In this document: piece after piece, positions 31,483 to 42,434 of the stretch
Position numbering within the stretch: position 1 is the first letter of the stretch
How the letters are laid out: each line of letters opens with the position of its first letter
Assembly (NCBI GenBank): GCA_020137815.1
Contig: CM035351.1
Location: forward strand, 742,065-806,064
From: Hormiphora californensis
Lineage: Eukaryota; Ctenophora; Tentaculata; Cydippida; Pleurobrachiidae
Length of the DNA stretch: 64,000 nucleotides
Reading direction: 5' to 3'
Notes under the pieces: model-generated
Told to the model about the DNA's origin: nothing
The model's input: only the letters and a program-made list of their open reading frames with translations
Database searches by the model: none
Program-made: the position numbers and the translations under genes

Positions 31483-32613
31483 GCTAGATAATAATTTCCA
31501 AAATGTTAGTCCGATAATTGTTTTCTCCCTACTCCTCCTACAGTTTTTGAGCTAGACCCCTGAAAATTTGTACACTGGTACTTTGGACCAAGGCGGGTGT
31601 AAGTACGGGCTCAGATTTTTGATCCGATCTTTACAACAGTGACGTCACGGGGTGACGTCATTGCGCCAAAAATACTTACATTTTTCAAACGCTTCTAAGA
31701 CCCTGAAAACGGCTCTAAATCAAAAAACTAACGCAATAGTGGGGAAAGAGAATCGTTTGAACTTCATTTTACATGATATCGATTTCCCGTAACTCAATGT
31801 TTAAGGGTCGTAAATCGCGTCGGGAAAGTTAAAAATGCCAAAAATACGATATTTTTCACCGTAGCCACCCAAAATCTTATCCAATCGATATGAAACTTGG
31901 TCGTTATGTGAACTTTAATGTCCTTTGGCCAGGGGTTCCCGGAAAACGGATTGGCAAGATGAGAACTGACCGGAGTTCTTATAATTCTAAATTCACGAAT
32001 TTGGAATTTTTCGTCGACTTTTTTTGGCGACATAAAACGCGAGGAAATTTTCAATGAATTTTAAAATTTTACACTGCGCGCGTAATTCTAGGTTCCGCGC
32101 GCGGCGTAAAAAAGCAGCGCTTTTTTGAAAAAATTCGCGCGTTACAGTAAATGATTTACCAATTACCATTTACCAGGTCACGGGTTCCCAGCAAACGGGT
32201 ACTCTAGTCCATGCTAGACCAGAAATCACGAGCAAAAAAAAAAGTCAATTAAAAAAGTCGCGACGATCCTTACGCCTCACGTATGTGGTTTGCGTGATGC
32301 TCTGATGGCTCATCTCTGACTCTGAGGGTTATCAAATAGTCTTTACGTTGACGATTGGCATGCCCATTGGCCCACTGCGCTGGAGATCCAGCGCATGCAT
32401 CTGCATCCCTGGGTAGTACGGTTGTTTTTGACGGGTACATGGTACATGGTACATGGTATCCTCTGCATATATTCTTTACTGCAGAAGACATGGCATTAAT
32501 GCTAGTTTAAACTGCTTAAACGAAATTTTTCATTTCATTCCGTTTCAATGTGAAACCCAGGAAAACCAGGCATAATCCACGTGTCACTATGTTAACCCTC
32601 GCCCCATTTTAGA

Positions 32614-34461
32614 ATGTTTCTCATCCTACTCGCCCTACTACTTGGTACAGTTTCCACCCAACTGGTGGTCAACACTACACTACCCAACAAAGAGGACTAT
32701 GCAGCTTTATACCAAGTCGCTGTGTCCGCTTATTTCGATGAAAACGATTACACCAAGGCCCAGCAATATCTTGAACTTGCTATCGCTGATAAACGGTAGG
32801 AATATGTGTGTTATAATGTTGCTATGGTAACCACACATAAGCGATCAAATCTCTGATATTTTATCTATAATATCTTTCCCGATTCATTACTCCTTTTATC
32901 TCTTTTTCAATTTCTCTCTCTCTCTCTCTCCAGGTACCGAGATGTGATGCTGCTAAAATGCCACAAAAGGTGCTCCCCATCTACTGATGCTGGATCCACC
33001 AATGAGTTGTTTATGTTTGGTTTCGTGCGACAGGAAAAGTGTACTAAGAAGTGTATGAAAGAACTATTCGGGGAACCACTCTCTCTTCCTCTTTATGTGA
33101 GTGAGAGGTTTATCTTACTTGACATTCTCTATCTCGAGTTTATCTTACTTACTTGTCTATCTATACAGTTCAATAAAATATCTCTAACCCTATATAGTGT
33201 ATCTCACTGCACAGTGTGATCCTATTCAATCTTCTAGGTAATCAAGGATTTCAAGACCCGGAAGCCGTACAGTTTCCTCCACTATTCATACTACATGATG
33301 GGTGATCTGAGCAGGGCACTGGAAGCTGCTACAACTCATCTCTCTCACAACCCTAGTGATGAGACTATGAAGGGTAATGTGGCCTACTACAAATCCCAAG
33401 TAGGGGAGGATGGAGGGGATGTAGTGGTCCCCCCTCACGAGACGCCCGATAGTAAGGAGCTGTACAGGAGGGGAGGGGCAGCTTATAACAGTGTGGATTA
33501 TCCAGCAGCTAAAGAGGCCCTTTCTGCTGCACTTACAGGTAAACAAACATCCCTTCACCCTAGTAGTATACCTCCCTTTCTAATATTAAATGATGTTCAA
33601 TGGTGTTCCTTCAACTCACAAACTAATCCACAGAGTACATGAGAGAAGTGGGGAAGTGTAAAATCTTCTGTGAGACTGGACATGACAGATATGAAGCAAG
33701 GAAGATACCAGATCTTAGTGAATACAGTACCTTCCAAGAACAACTACTAGCTCTTTATCAGAGGGTGGTGGAATGCAGGAACAGGTGCCCCACTCGACAT
33801 GATAATGATCCTTCCTTGAAGTTAACCGAGGACTTCCTACCCTCCATTCTGAACTATTTGCAGTTCAGTGAGTTTCAGACTGGGGATGTAGAGGGGGCGG
33901 CAAGGACAGCTGCATTTCTATCTTCAACTTGTACCCGGTTAGTCAGCAATTAAATACTTTCAATTAGTTAGTTACAGTTTTAACTAGCACTTATATATAT
34001 ATATAAGTGCAAGTTAAAACTAACTAAGTATATATACTGGTACTCGTTCGGCCCTGGAGGTTTACTAATTACTTTCTTTAACCCCTCCTCGTCTACTAGG
34101 TGACCAGAAAATGACGGGTAACCTCAAGTACTACCTGGAGCAGTTGAATCTAACTAAAGCACCTGTTGATTCAGCAGCAACCGAGTGGATCAAAGAGCGC
34201 CAACTAGATCAGGTATGTAGTTCACAGGGTGCTGTACTTGGATAAAGAATTATTTTCAAGTGCTGAAAGCATAATGACTCATGAGTTTTGTTTTTTGATT
34301 CAAATTCTCCCCCTCTTTATCAGGAAGTGCTAGCTACTCTGGTGGGCAAGAGAGAGATCAGACGAAGACTAAAGGAGAAGCACAGTTTTGTGTTGGGAGA
34401 TCTTGGTTTGGTATCTGAGCTAAATCCAGACAAGCAGATCCTTTGGAAGAACCTGTATTAA
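32614..34461 (+). CDS. CRTAP: CRTAP-like (leprecan family) secreted/ER protein without a hydroxylase domain
   Basis: Six exons: 32614-32795, 32934-33096, 33238-33538, 33634-33930, 34100-34212 and 34324-34461. Exon 4 must use the GTACCC donor at 33931 to keep frame. A signal peptide (MFLILLALLLGTVS) is followed by TPR-like helices and paired cysteines (KCHKRC, KCTKKCMKELFG). Other family hallmarks are FLHYSYYMMGDLSRALEAA, NVAYYKSQ, CKIFCE and YLQFSEFQTGD. CRTAP works with prolyl 3-hydroxylase and cyclophilin B on collagen in the ER. The protein ends without the 2-oxoglutarate dioxygenase domain of P3H enzymes, as in CRTAP. Intron 4 contains a palindrome near 33955-34026. Confidence 0.85.
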
Positions 34462-34696
34462 TACAAACACTGTGAACATTTTATACTGTTTTATATTATT
34501 TCAAGGGATTTATATTTTCTAGATAACTTTATTATTTTTTCAGGGGTTTTGTACAATATTGTTTATGTATTTTTCTTTACTTAGAGATATAGCATCCCGT
34601 CGTCCAACACTAAACTCTTCGAACTCTGGTAGGGTTCTCTCCATCACCACACCTTGATCTACCGAACCCTCACAGAGTGGTGTGGTAAACCACGCC
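34462..34696. other. Short intergenic region before the JMJD4-like gene
   Basis: 235 bp, AT-rich at first. It contains the CRTAP-like 3' UTR and probably the JMJD4-like 5' UTR. No further feature is seen. Confidence 0.4.
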
Positions 34697-35776
34697 ATGC
34701 CTCCAGAGCCCTTCCACCACTTCTCCTCTCCCCCGACTCTAACTGAATTTGGGGACTACATGAAGGACAACATACCATGTACCTTTGGAAACTGGATATC
34801 AGCTGGCTGGCCTGCCCTCTCTGACTGGGTTGTTGATGGCAGACCTAATTATGGGCTCCTGAGGGACCGGTTTGGACATTGTAAAGCTCCCGTAACTAGT
34901 TTCAGTAATACAGGTGATCCTGTATGTGAGGAGGGGTCAGTTTCAGAGTTCTTGGATTACTGGGCTACCCTCCCTCAAGATCATGTAGTAGATACATTCC
35001 CCTCATCCCCATCTCCCTCCATCCCTCGGTACCTTAAAGACTGGCATTTTGCCAGGGACTCACCAGACCCAGTTTACACTGTTCCATCCTACTTCTCGGA
35101 CGATTGGCTGAACAAATATTGGTCACAAAGGGATGATGTGACTGATGATTATAAGTTTTCCTACTTTGGTCCCGCGGGATCCTTTACCCCTCTTCATGCT
35201 GATGTGTTCCGCTCATTCAGTTGGTCAGTGAACCTGTGTGGTAGTAAGAAGTGGTTGATACTGTGGCCAGGGGAGGAGAAGAAACTAGCCCCGGGTCAGT
35301 GGTGTGTTGAGGAGGAGGGGAGAGCTATTGTAGAGGATGAGGGTTCCAGTTATAGTCTAAAGGAAGGAATGCGGAATGTAAAGGAGGTGGGTTCCAGTAG
35401 TAGTTTACAGTACACTATTATACACCAGGGCCCTGGGGAGGGTATATTTGTACCTAGTGGTTGGTGGCACCAAGTCCTAAACACCCGTCACACCATCTCT
35501 ATCAACCACAACTGGGCCAACATGCACTGTGCTCCCCGGATGTGGGACTACCTCCAGGCAGAACTAGGCGAGGTGGAGCGGGAGATATGGGATGTGAGGG
35601 AGTTGTGTAGTGATCAGGAGTGGGATGATCAGTGTCAGTTGGTATTGAGAGCCAACATTGGGTGGAGTTTTAAAGAGTTTAAAGAGTTTGTGAAGTGTAA
35701 TGCGAGTAGAGGAGATGATTTTATACACTATAATTTAGATGATGTTCAACTGTTTTTAAGTACTTTACCAACTTGA
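34697..35776 (+). CDS. JMJD4: JMJD4-like JmjC 2-oxoglutarate oxygenase
   Basis: A single-exon frame of 359 codons from ATG 34697. The JmjC fold is clear: YLKDWHFARD, VPSYFSDDWLN, FGPAGSFTPLHADVFRSF with the HxD iron ligands, WSVNLCGSKKWLILWPG, and the distal histidine in PSGWWHQVLN followed by TISINHNWAN. All three iron ligands are present, so it should be active. Human JMJD4 hydroxylates a lysine of translation-termination factor eRF1. The match to JMJD4 is good along the whole catalytic domain, but the human C-terminal extension is shorter here. It lies 298 bp upstream of a second, inactive-looking JmjC gene on the same strand. Confidence 0.9.
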   Translation: MPPEPFHHFSSPPTLTEFGDYMKDNIPCTFGNWISAGWPALSDWVVDGRPNYGLLRDRFGHCKAPVTSFSNTGDPVCEEGSVSEFLDYWATLPQDHVVDTFPSSPSPSIPRYLKDWHFARDSPDPVYTVPSYFSDDWLNKYWSQRDDVTDDYKFSYFGPAGSFTPLHADVFRSFSWSVNLCGSKKWLILWPGEEKKLAPGQWCVEEEGRAIVEDEGSSYSLKEGMRNVKEVGSSSSLQYTIIHQGPGEGIFVPSGWWHQVLNTRHTISINHNWANMHCAPRMWDYLQAELGEVEREIWDVRELCSDQEWDDQCQLVLRANIGWSFKEFKEFVKCNASRGDDFIHYNLDDVQLFLSTLPT

Positions 35777-35928
35777 ATAAGATATATATTTTTCTACATA
35801 TTATATTTACTGTTGCATATTTCTTCATCTAACGTGTTCTTACTTGGTTAAATGTTAATCTCCCTCCCCCCCCACCAATATGATAGACCCTTGTAAACTT
35901 GTTTCACTTTGTAGACCCCTGTAATACA

Positions 35929-36048
35929 GATATTTAGGAATCGGCGATTCTTCTCGATTTCTTCTCGATCTTGATTCGATCTTTAGGGAATAACTAAAGA
36001 TCGAGATCGAGAAGAAATCGAGAACAATTGCTGGTTCCTAAATATCAC
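35929..36048. repeat. Inverted repeat upstream of the PHD-JmjC gene
   Basis: GATATTTAGGAA near the left end pairs with TTCCTAAATATC near the right end. Inner parts also pair (TCTTCTCGATTTCTTCTCGA against TCGAGAAGAAATCGAGAA). It is a hairpin-forming MITE-like sequence 25 bp before the start codon of the PHD-JmjC gene, so it is probably in the promoter or 5' UTR. Confidence 0.6.
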
Positions 36049-36074
36049 CCCCCCCCTCTACTAGTTAATGTCGT

Positions 36075-37739
36075 ATGGACGAGACAGAAGAAGATGTGTA
36101 CTGTGTGTGTCGTGGCCCCTACTCCAAGCACCGCTTTATGATAGAGTGCTACTCCTGCAAGGAGTGGTTTCACGGTGATTGTGTGGGTGTTAGTGAGAGT
36201 GATGCTGATAACATAGAGGACTACTACTGCTCACAGTGCCAGGTCCATCATGGTCCACCCAAACTAAAGGGAGAGAAGCTCAGTCATGTTCCTGCCGGGT
36301 TCGAGGGCAGGTTGAAACATGCTATCGTGAGGAACTTCTATGAGTCCCTTGATACAGGCAGGTTCCTGAATTCTAACCACGTGGTAAGCTACTTGACATG
36401 TGGTGGAATATCCCCTGAGTTTGTATTCCAAACTGCTCTCCAGCGACCTGTATTATTGCAGTCAATAGAGGGCTCTGGGCTGGTAGTACCACCCATATCC
36501 TCAGCCAAACAGGTGGACCTTGGGTCCTGTCATGTTCTAGCAGTTCACGATGTGTTTGAAAACGAAGAAAAGATGTGTAAATTCTCATCCTGGACACATC
36601 ATTTTGATAGGGGTAGCAGCAGCACTGTTTCCATTGTTGATAGAGTGGATATAGCGGGGAGCAAGCTAGCACGAGCTATGAAGCAACCCCGGTTTCTGAA
36701 GGAGTTTGATTTGTTAGAATCGTCCTGGCCAACAGATCTTGATGAGGATGATTTCATGTTTGAGCGGCCCAAACCTGCCCTATTTCTCTCCATGGGGGAT
36801 GCTGGTGCTTATTCAGATTTCCAGTTGGCCATGGCGGGTTCTGCTACCTGGCTATACAACGTGTTAGGATGCCGGACCTACTACCTCATCCCTCCCTCCC
36901 CTGACAACCTCAAACTGTTCGAGGAGCGATCGAAAGTATCAACTATTGACTATCGGTTCTTTGGGGATCTAGCTAGTGCTTGCTACAAGCTAAGTACTAG
37001 GGAGGGTGAGATGGTGTTGATACCCGCTGGTTGGATATACGCCTCTCACCTGACTACCAAGAGTATTGTTGTGTTTGGGGAATTCTCCAATATATTCTCC
37101 CTCACTACCCACATCCAGTGTCACGGTATGCAGAGGAGACTGAATATGTTGAACAATGCTAGGTGGAGTAGGTTTGAAGCGATGGTGTGGTGTGGAGCGG
37201 AGACCCTCCAACACTTCCTCTCAGACCGGTCATTCCCCCACTCTACCGTGGGTCTAGTGGCATCTGCTAAGGGGCTGGTGGCAGTACTCAGAAAGTGGAT
37301 ATCCAAGAAGGAAGAACATCTTCACGCTCAGGAGATACCTCCCCACATCAACCCAACCAAGCTGATCAACTCAATAACATCATCACTGGGCCGTGTTAAC
37401 AGACAAAACAAATCAACTGGGGGGAGGGTGACACCTCTCAAGATATCAGTCAGATCACCATCCACACCTTCCCCTAAAACAACACGAACCCCAACACCCC
37501 CAATCCATCCCCCTCCTCCTAAACTCAGATCCATCCCTACACCACCACTAACAAGGTTCAGTTCATCTCCTCCTCCCCATCCCCCACCTAGTAGTATCGA
37601 CCCACCGCATTACCCCTCATCAACTGGTGGTGGAGAGAAACTATCCATCAAGGTGAGGAGGTCCCTGCTACAGATGAGCGATGAGAGTGAAGGGAGCCCG
37701 TCACCTGAGAAAGAACCTATAAAACTCCGCCTACCCTAA
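36075..37739 (+). CDS. PHD-JmjC protein of the KDM7/PHF2/PHF8 family with lost iron- and 2OG-binding residues
   Basis: A 554-codon frame. The N-terminal PHD finger (VYCVCRGPYSKHRFMIEC, WFHGDCVGV, YYCSQCQVHHG) would read methylated H3K4. The JmjC domain follows: SSWPTD, then YSDFQLAMAG where active members have DFHIDFGG, then RTYYLIPPSPDN where they have FYLIKPT, and PAGWIYASH where they have GWIHA. So iron ligands 1 and 2 (His and Asp) are Gln250 and Ala252, the third (His) is Tyr322, and the 2OG lysine is Pro. PHF2 also has Tyr at the third site but keeps the first two. The protein probably acts as a chromatin reader or scaffold. A Pro/Ser/Thr-rich tail follows. The frame stops at 37739 but homology continues in other frames (next entry). 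Confidence 0.88.
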   Translation: MDETEEDVYCVCRGPYSKHRFMIECYSCKEWFHGDCVGVSESDADNIEDYYCSQCQVHHGPPKLKGEKLSHVPAGFEGRLKHAIVRNFYESLDTGRFLNSNHVVSYLTCGGISPEFVFQTALQRPVLLQSIEGSGLVVPPISSAKQVDLGSCHVLAVHDVFENEEKMCKFSSWTHHFDRGSSSTVSIVDRVDIAGSKLARAMKQPRFLKEFDLLESSWPTDLDEDDFMFERPKPALFLSMGDAGAYSDFQLAMAGSATWLYNVLGCRTYYLIPPSPDNLKLFEERSKVSTIDYRFFGDLASACYKLSTREGEMVLIPAGWIYASHLTTKSIVVFGEFSNIFSLTTHIQCHGMQRRLNMLNNARWSRFEAMVWCGAETLQHFLSDRSFPHSTVGLVASAKGLVAVLRKWISKKEEHLHAQEIPPHINPTKLINSITSSLGRVNRQNKSTGGRVTPLKISVRSPSTPSPKTTRTPTPPIHPPPPKLRSIPTPPLTRFSSSPPPHPPPSSIDPPHYPSSTGGGEKLSIKVRRSLLQMSDESEGSPSPEKEPIKLRLP

Positions 37740-38331
37740 ACTAATTCTATCAGATATAACAAAAGATGAGCTACCTCCCCCTCCTCCTCCTGAACCTAAT
37801 ATTGCAGTAACACCTGATATTATACCACCAGCGACTCCTGATATAATCCCACCAGAGCACTCCCGACTATAATCCCACCAGAGCAGCTAACTGTAACTAA
37901 AAGTGGCAGAAAGCGGAGAAGACCCCGGTCCCTGGCTGGTTTTGTTGACTCCAGTAATTTCAGGCAGAACCTCTGTCAGGAAGAGGAGGAAGTGTTTCAT
38001 CACTTTGTGGAAGAAAGACAACCCTTCGCCCCTGAATGCCATGGATCCCCTATGTTGCGTGTCAAGCTGCCCGTACCCTCTACACCCCCAGTTACATTAA
38101 AAGTCCCTAGCTCTCTCACAACACCAGTCACCTTGAAGGTCCCCTACAAACCTCACAACACCAGTCACCTTGAAGGTCCCTACAACACCAGGTGGGGGCG
38201 GTATAATGACAACTCCAACCACGACCCCCTCCCGGACCCCCATTACTACACCAAACCGGAAGGGACTGAAAACTCCTAAACAGAGACTTGGCAAACTTCT
38301 GAAAATAGACAAATCTTTTATAAGGAGATAG
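37740..38331 (+). pseudogene. Frame-broken C-terminal tail of the PHD-JmjC gene
   Basis: Downstream DNA continues the P/T-rich tail in changing frames (TKDELPPPPPPEPN, then KSGRKRRRPRSLAG, then TTPVTLKVP repeats). It ends with KGLKTPKQRLGKLLKI and a TAG at 38329-38331. KDM7 family proteins end with a very similar AKQRLGKILK motif, so this is the true C-terminus. About four single-base insertions explain the shifts (near 37731, two near 37855-37868, and in a CCCC run near 38140). A neighbouring repeat copy has CCC where this one has CCCC, which points to an inserted C. Confidence 0.75.
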
Positions 38332-38987
38332 TATTGGAGAGACACAGGAGATATATTCTAGCCCTCCAATAGGGTGCGATAGTATTGGAGAAGAGACATG
38401 TGTAGTATTTGAGACACAGGAGACAGAGATAGTTACATGTGTGTATTAAAACACCGAGGGGGACCTAGTTGTATGTAAAATCATGTATAAAACCGTTATA
38501 TTGGTCCCGTATTATACCGTATGTTATATACACGCTGTAAATTAAAAATATGCTACAAGTAATAATATATGAAGGGGCTGTTATAGAAGTCGCCAATAAC
38601 TTTGCGGGGATGAAGGTATTTTATCACTAAACTTAACAGATCGTTTTATCTTTCATTTTAAACTGTTTTAATGTTAAAATACACGATGGTGTGCTTACTG
38701 AATACCACTCCCACTATTATCCCACTCTTATCCCACTATCCAAATTGATTCTCGTTACTGCCCAACTCCATACGTCTCTATCATCAGTATCTCTCTCTCT
38801 CTCTCTAAAGTCCCTCCATCTCTCTTTGATATGAAGTCTATCTATCACTCCCGCCCCCTCCCGATTACTCCTTTTTAGGATGTGCCTAATAGACGGACAG
38901 AACATTCTCTCTCCCTAATTAAAGTAACAAACTCCCTCCCTCTCTCTCTCCATAATTAAAATAACAAACTCTCTCACTCTCCCTAGG
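38332..38987. other. Intergenic/5' region of the DCXR-like gene
   Basis: AT-rich, with two hairpin-poor CT-rich patches. It holds a near-copy (about 38874-38911) of the intron end and first codons of the DCXR-like exon. The real exon begins after CCCTAG at about 38987. Confidence 0.5.
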
Positions 38988-40658
38988 ATGTGTCTGATAG
39001 ACGGACAGAATATTCTAGTTACTGGAGGAGGAGCAGGGATAGGACGTGCAGTGGCTCTAGCCCTAGCACGAGCACACGCTAACGTCTATGTTATAGGCCG
39101 TACCCAGACTAAACTAGACACCTTGGTAGAAGAATGCCCCTCCATCACAGTCAAGTGTCTAGATGTAACGGCAGGTGAGTAGAACTTCGCTCCCAGTAAA
39201 AGGCTGCAGTAAAAGGCTGCAGTAAAAGGCTGCAGTAAAAGGCTGCAGTAAAAGGCTGCAGTAAAAGGCTGCAGTAAAAGGCTGCAGTAAAAGGCTGCAG
39301 TAAAAGGCTGCAGAAAAAGGCTGCAGTAAAAGGCTGCAGTAAAAGGCTGCAGTAAAAGGCTGCAATAATGATGTAATAATTACGGTTTGCTGAAGACACT
39401 AAAAATAGACTCAGACAGTGATTATATGCAATGGGTTGTTATTAATTGAAAGTGCGTCTGAGTGATGTAGTACAGTAGTATACCTAATCTAGAGACTAAG
39501 AGTCATTGCAGGAGTGATTTTAGAATAATTTTATTTGTTTATTTGACATTTGGACAAAGTTGAAAACACTTAAATTTGAGAGAATGTAAATACAATTACG
39601 GGATAATAATACTGCAAGATCGAGCTTCTGCTAGAGCACCCCTATCAATCTCGGTCCATCAGCAGTGCTCGAAATATTTCAGTAGAGCCCTGTCAAAAGC
39701 ATCAGATGACCAAGACTCATCTCTACTCGCCCTCGCCGTCCGTGAACAACGCACTCTCAACCTGGAGTGGTTTGACTTTTGGGACTCCACCCTAAGGATA
39801 GGCGGCAGACACCAACTTGAACATCAACATGTTCACCACTGGGATGCACTGCGCAGCACCCAATCCAAACTCAGTTTCTTCAACACGATTAAACAAGAGT
39901 ATGGATACTCCCAATACCTGGATCTACGAAGACAAGACAGAACACACGTCGCCAAACTGAGACTCAGTGCTCACGACCTCCTTATCGAAACAGGTCGTTA
40001 CACGGGTGACCTGCGCACATGCCGTTACTGTGTTGACAGATCAAACGCCGTTACTCTCAACCAGCTACCTATGGCGGACCCTATCTTTGAGGATGAAACA
40101 CACGCTCTATTTGACTGTCCCGAGTACGAGGAACTGAGAAAGAACACGCCAGAACTTCTCCAAATATCACTCAAATCCAAAAGCACATCACACATCTTCA
40201 ATCCCGAACTGATCACACCACTCAACAAATTTCTGGCCGCATGTCGCACACATAGATCTGAAAGTCCTGGGCCCGGCTAACTGCCTCAGGGCGAAGAACC
40301 GGTTCCACTGATAAATCTTCATGTCCGGTGAAGAGTTGCAGCCCACGTTTATCTAACTCTACCTGCATGCTTGGGTGTGCGTGTGAGTGTGTGTGTGTAC
40401 GCGTGTGTACGTGCGTGTGTGTGTGTGCGTGTGTGGGCTTGACCGGTATGTACTGTGTTAGTTGGTGATTTTTTTTTGTGTGCAATATTGCAGTCTCGTT
40501 AGAGTTTAGTGGGAGCGTTTTTTTTGGTGTTTTCGGGTGACTGTGAGTCCGAGTGGGCGTGTGTGTGTGCACGCGTGTGGGTGATTGTCTGCGTGTGTTG
40601 TGTGTCCGTTTTTTTTGCGTGTGTGCGGGGGTGTGAGTGTGTGCGAGCGTGTGTGAGT

Positions 40659-40695
<37 letters not shown>

Positions 40696-42343
40696 AGTGC
40701 GTATGTGTGCGAGTGTGTGTGTATATTCTTTTCTTCTTTTTTTTTAGTCCGAACGAGGTGGTACAATTATTTATTAATTCTCACTGTTTTTCGTTCCATT
40801 TATTTTAAACTAAACTAAACTAAACTAATATCAGCACGCTTGGCTACTGTGGCCGCATGTTTAGAGATTTCAGTCCATGTTCCAGATAAAAACAGCTCCT
40901 CCATTGTATGTGGCGCCACGATCAGGACCTCCGCTGTAACTCTGAATTTCCTCCACTGTCCACTGTTGTACACCATGCCAGAGGAAGGAAGAGCGTCCTT
41001 GAGAGATTGCCCCATCCTCATCTGGGTCATTATCAGTTGGTACTTTTCAGTTATCTCCTCCGCCGATTTGGTAGTCCTCTTTCTGCCTCCTTTCCGCCTC
41101 CTGATAGGTCCAGATGGGCCAGGATGTTGGTCAGATGGGCCAGGATGTTGGTCGAGTTCAAGGTCTAGGGGTAGGTGGTGCAGTGGAGGAGGTGGCGGAA
41201 TGTAGTCCTCTTCTACAATGGTGTCCTCTTCGGGGTATGGTGGTGGGGGAGGTAGGGGAGGTGTGGTAGGCGAGGAGTTGCAGGGGAGGTGTGGTAGAGG
41301 AGGAGTAGCAGGGGAGGAGTTGGATCCAGCAGGGTTTGGGTCCGGCAAGGGTTGGTCGTCCAGGTCTAGGATGGTAGGCTGTTGCTGCTCCGAGTCAGAG
41401 GACTGCTGCTGCGCCGTCTGTTTAGGAAGGTGATGGTCGCATAGGAACTTCTCGGTTAGGATCCTCTGTATGTTGCCCGGTAGATATGTTACAGTTTTCG
41501 ACACCTCTCTGCAGGCACAGATGTCGAATCTTCTCAAGATAGTCAAGGGTGTTGCATCGTTCCGAGGACAGGCCTGGATCTGGTGCCTTCCTTCTCCACA
41601 GAGGTTGCAGATGTCCAGTAGAACTCTAGACTTGGGTATTCCGTGACGGACTGTCATTGTTGATTTATCATTTGGAGGTAGAGCAGGGATGGATTGTTCA
41701 GGAACGGGATGGTGGCTGCGTAACAAAGGCATAATCGGATGGGATACCTTGTGGACTTCAACTTCGGCTTATATACTCAAGTTCGACATGTGAAACCCGC
41801 GTTAATCGGTCCTACCCAGCTTGCCCGTAACCCGTGACCCGAGACGTGACAAGTTACATGAGACGTAGTAGTAGTACGGTGTGATATAATCCGTTAATCG
41901 GTCCTACCCAGCTTACCCGTGACCCGAGACGTGACAAGCTACATGAGACGTAGTACTGTGTGATATAATCCGTTAATCGGTCCTACCCAGCTTGACCGTA
42001 ACCCGAGACGTGACAAGCTACATGAGACGCAATAACATGTAATGAAAGATCCCACTGTATCCTCCCCTAATAGTGTTTCGTATCACGTATCCAACTAAAC
42101 TAAAGCGGTAGAGAGACCGAATCACCCTCCCCTAATGATAGTGATTCGTATCACGTATCACGTATCCAACTAAACTAAAGCGGTAGAGAGACCGAATCAC
42201 CCTCCCCTAATGATAGTGATTCGTATCACGTATCACGTATCCAACTAAACTAAAGCGGTAGAGAGACCGAATCACCCTCCCCTAATGATAGTGATTCGTA
42301 TCACATATCACGTATCCAACTAGACTAAAGCGGTAGAGAGTCC

Positions 42344-42434
<91 letters not shown>

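Larger units (their letters stand above)
30399..32613. other. Intergenic region between PEPCK and the CRTAP-like gene with transposon relics
   Basis: Contains a TIR element (30699-31018) and a retroelement fragment (31093-31482), both listed separately. The remainder has GCGC-rich patches near 32070-32150 and a triple GTACATG repeat near 32435-32457. No host exon is seen. Confidence 0.5.

Noticed and set aside
33931-34099. Frame error between CRTAP-like exons 4 and 5
   Set aside because: The GTTAGT donor at 33938 gives a stop, but the GTACCC donor at 33931 keeps frame and family spacing, so no error is required.
34682-34696. JMJD4-like start at 34682
   Set aside because: That codon is GTG; the first ATG in frame is at 34697 and gives a suitable N-terminus.
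34697-35776. A functional link between JMJD4 (eRF1 hydroxylase) and the frame breaks in neighbouring genes
   Set aside because: Only adjacency suggests it. The broken genes are many kb apart and nothing in the sequence connects them.
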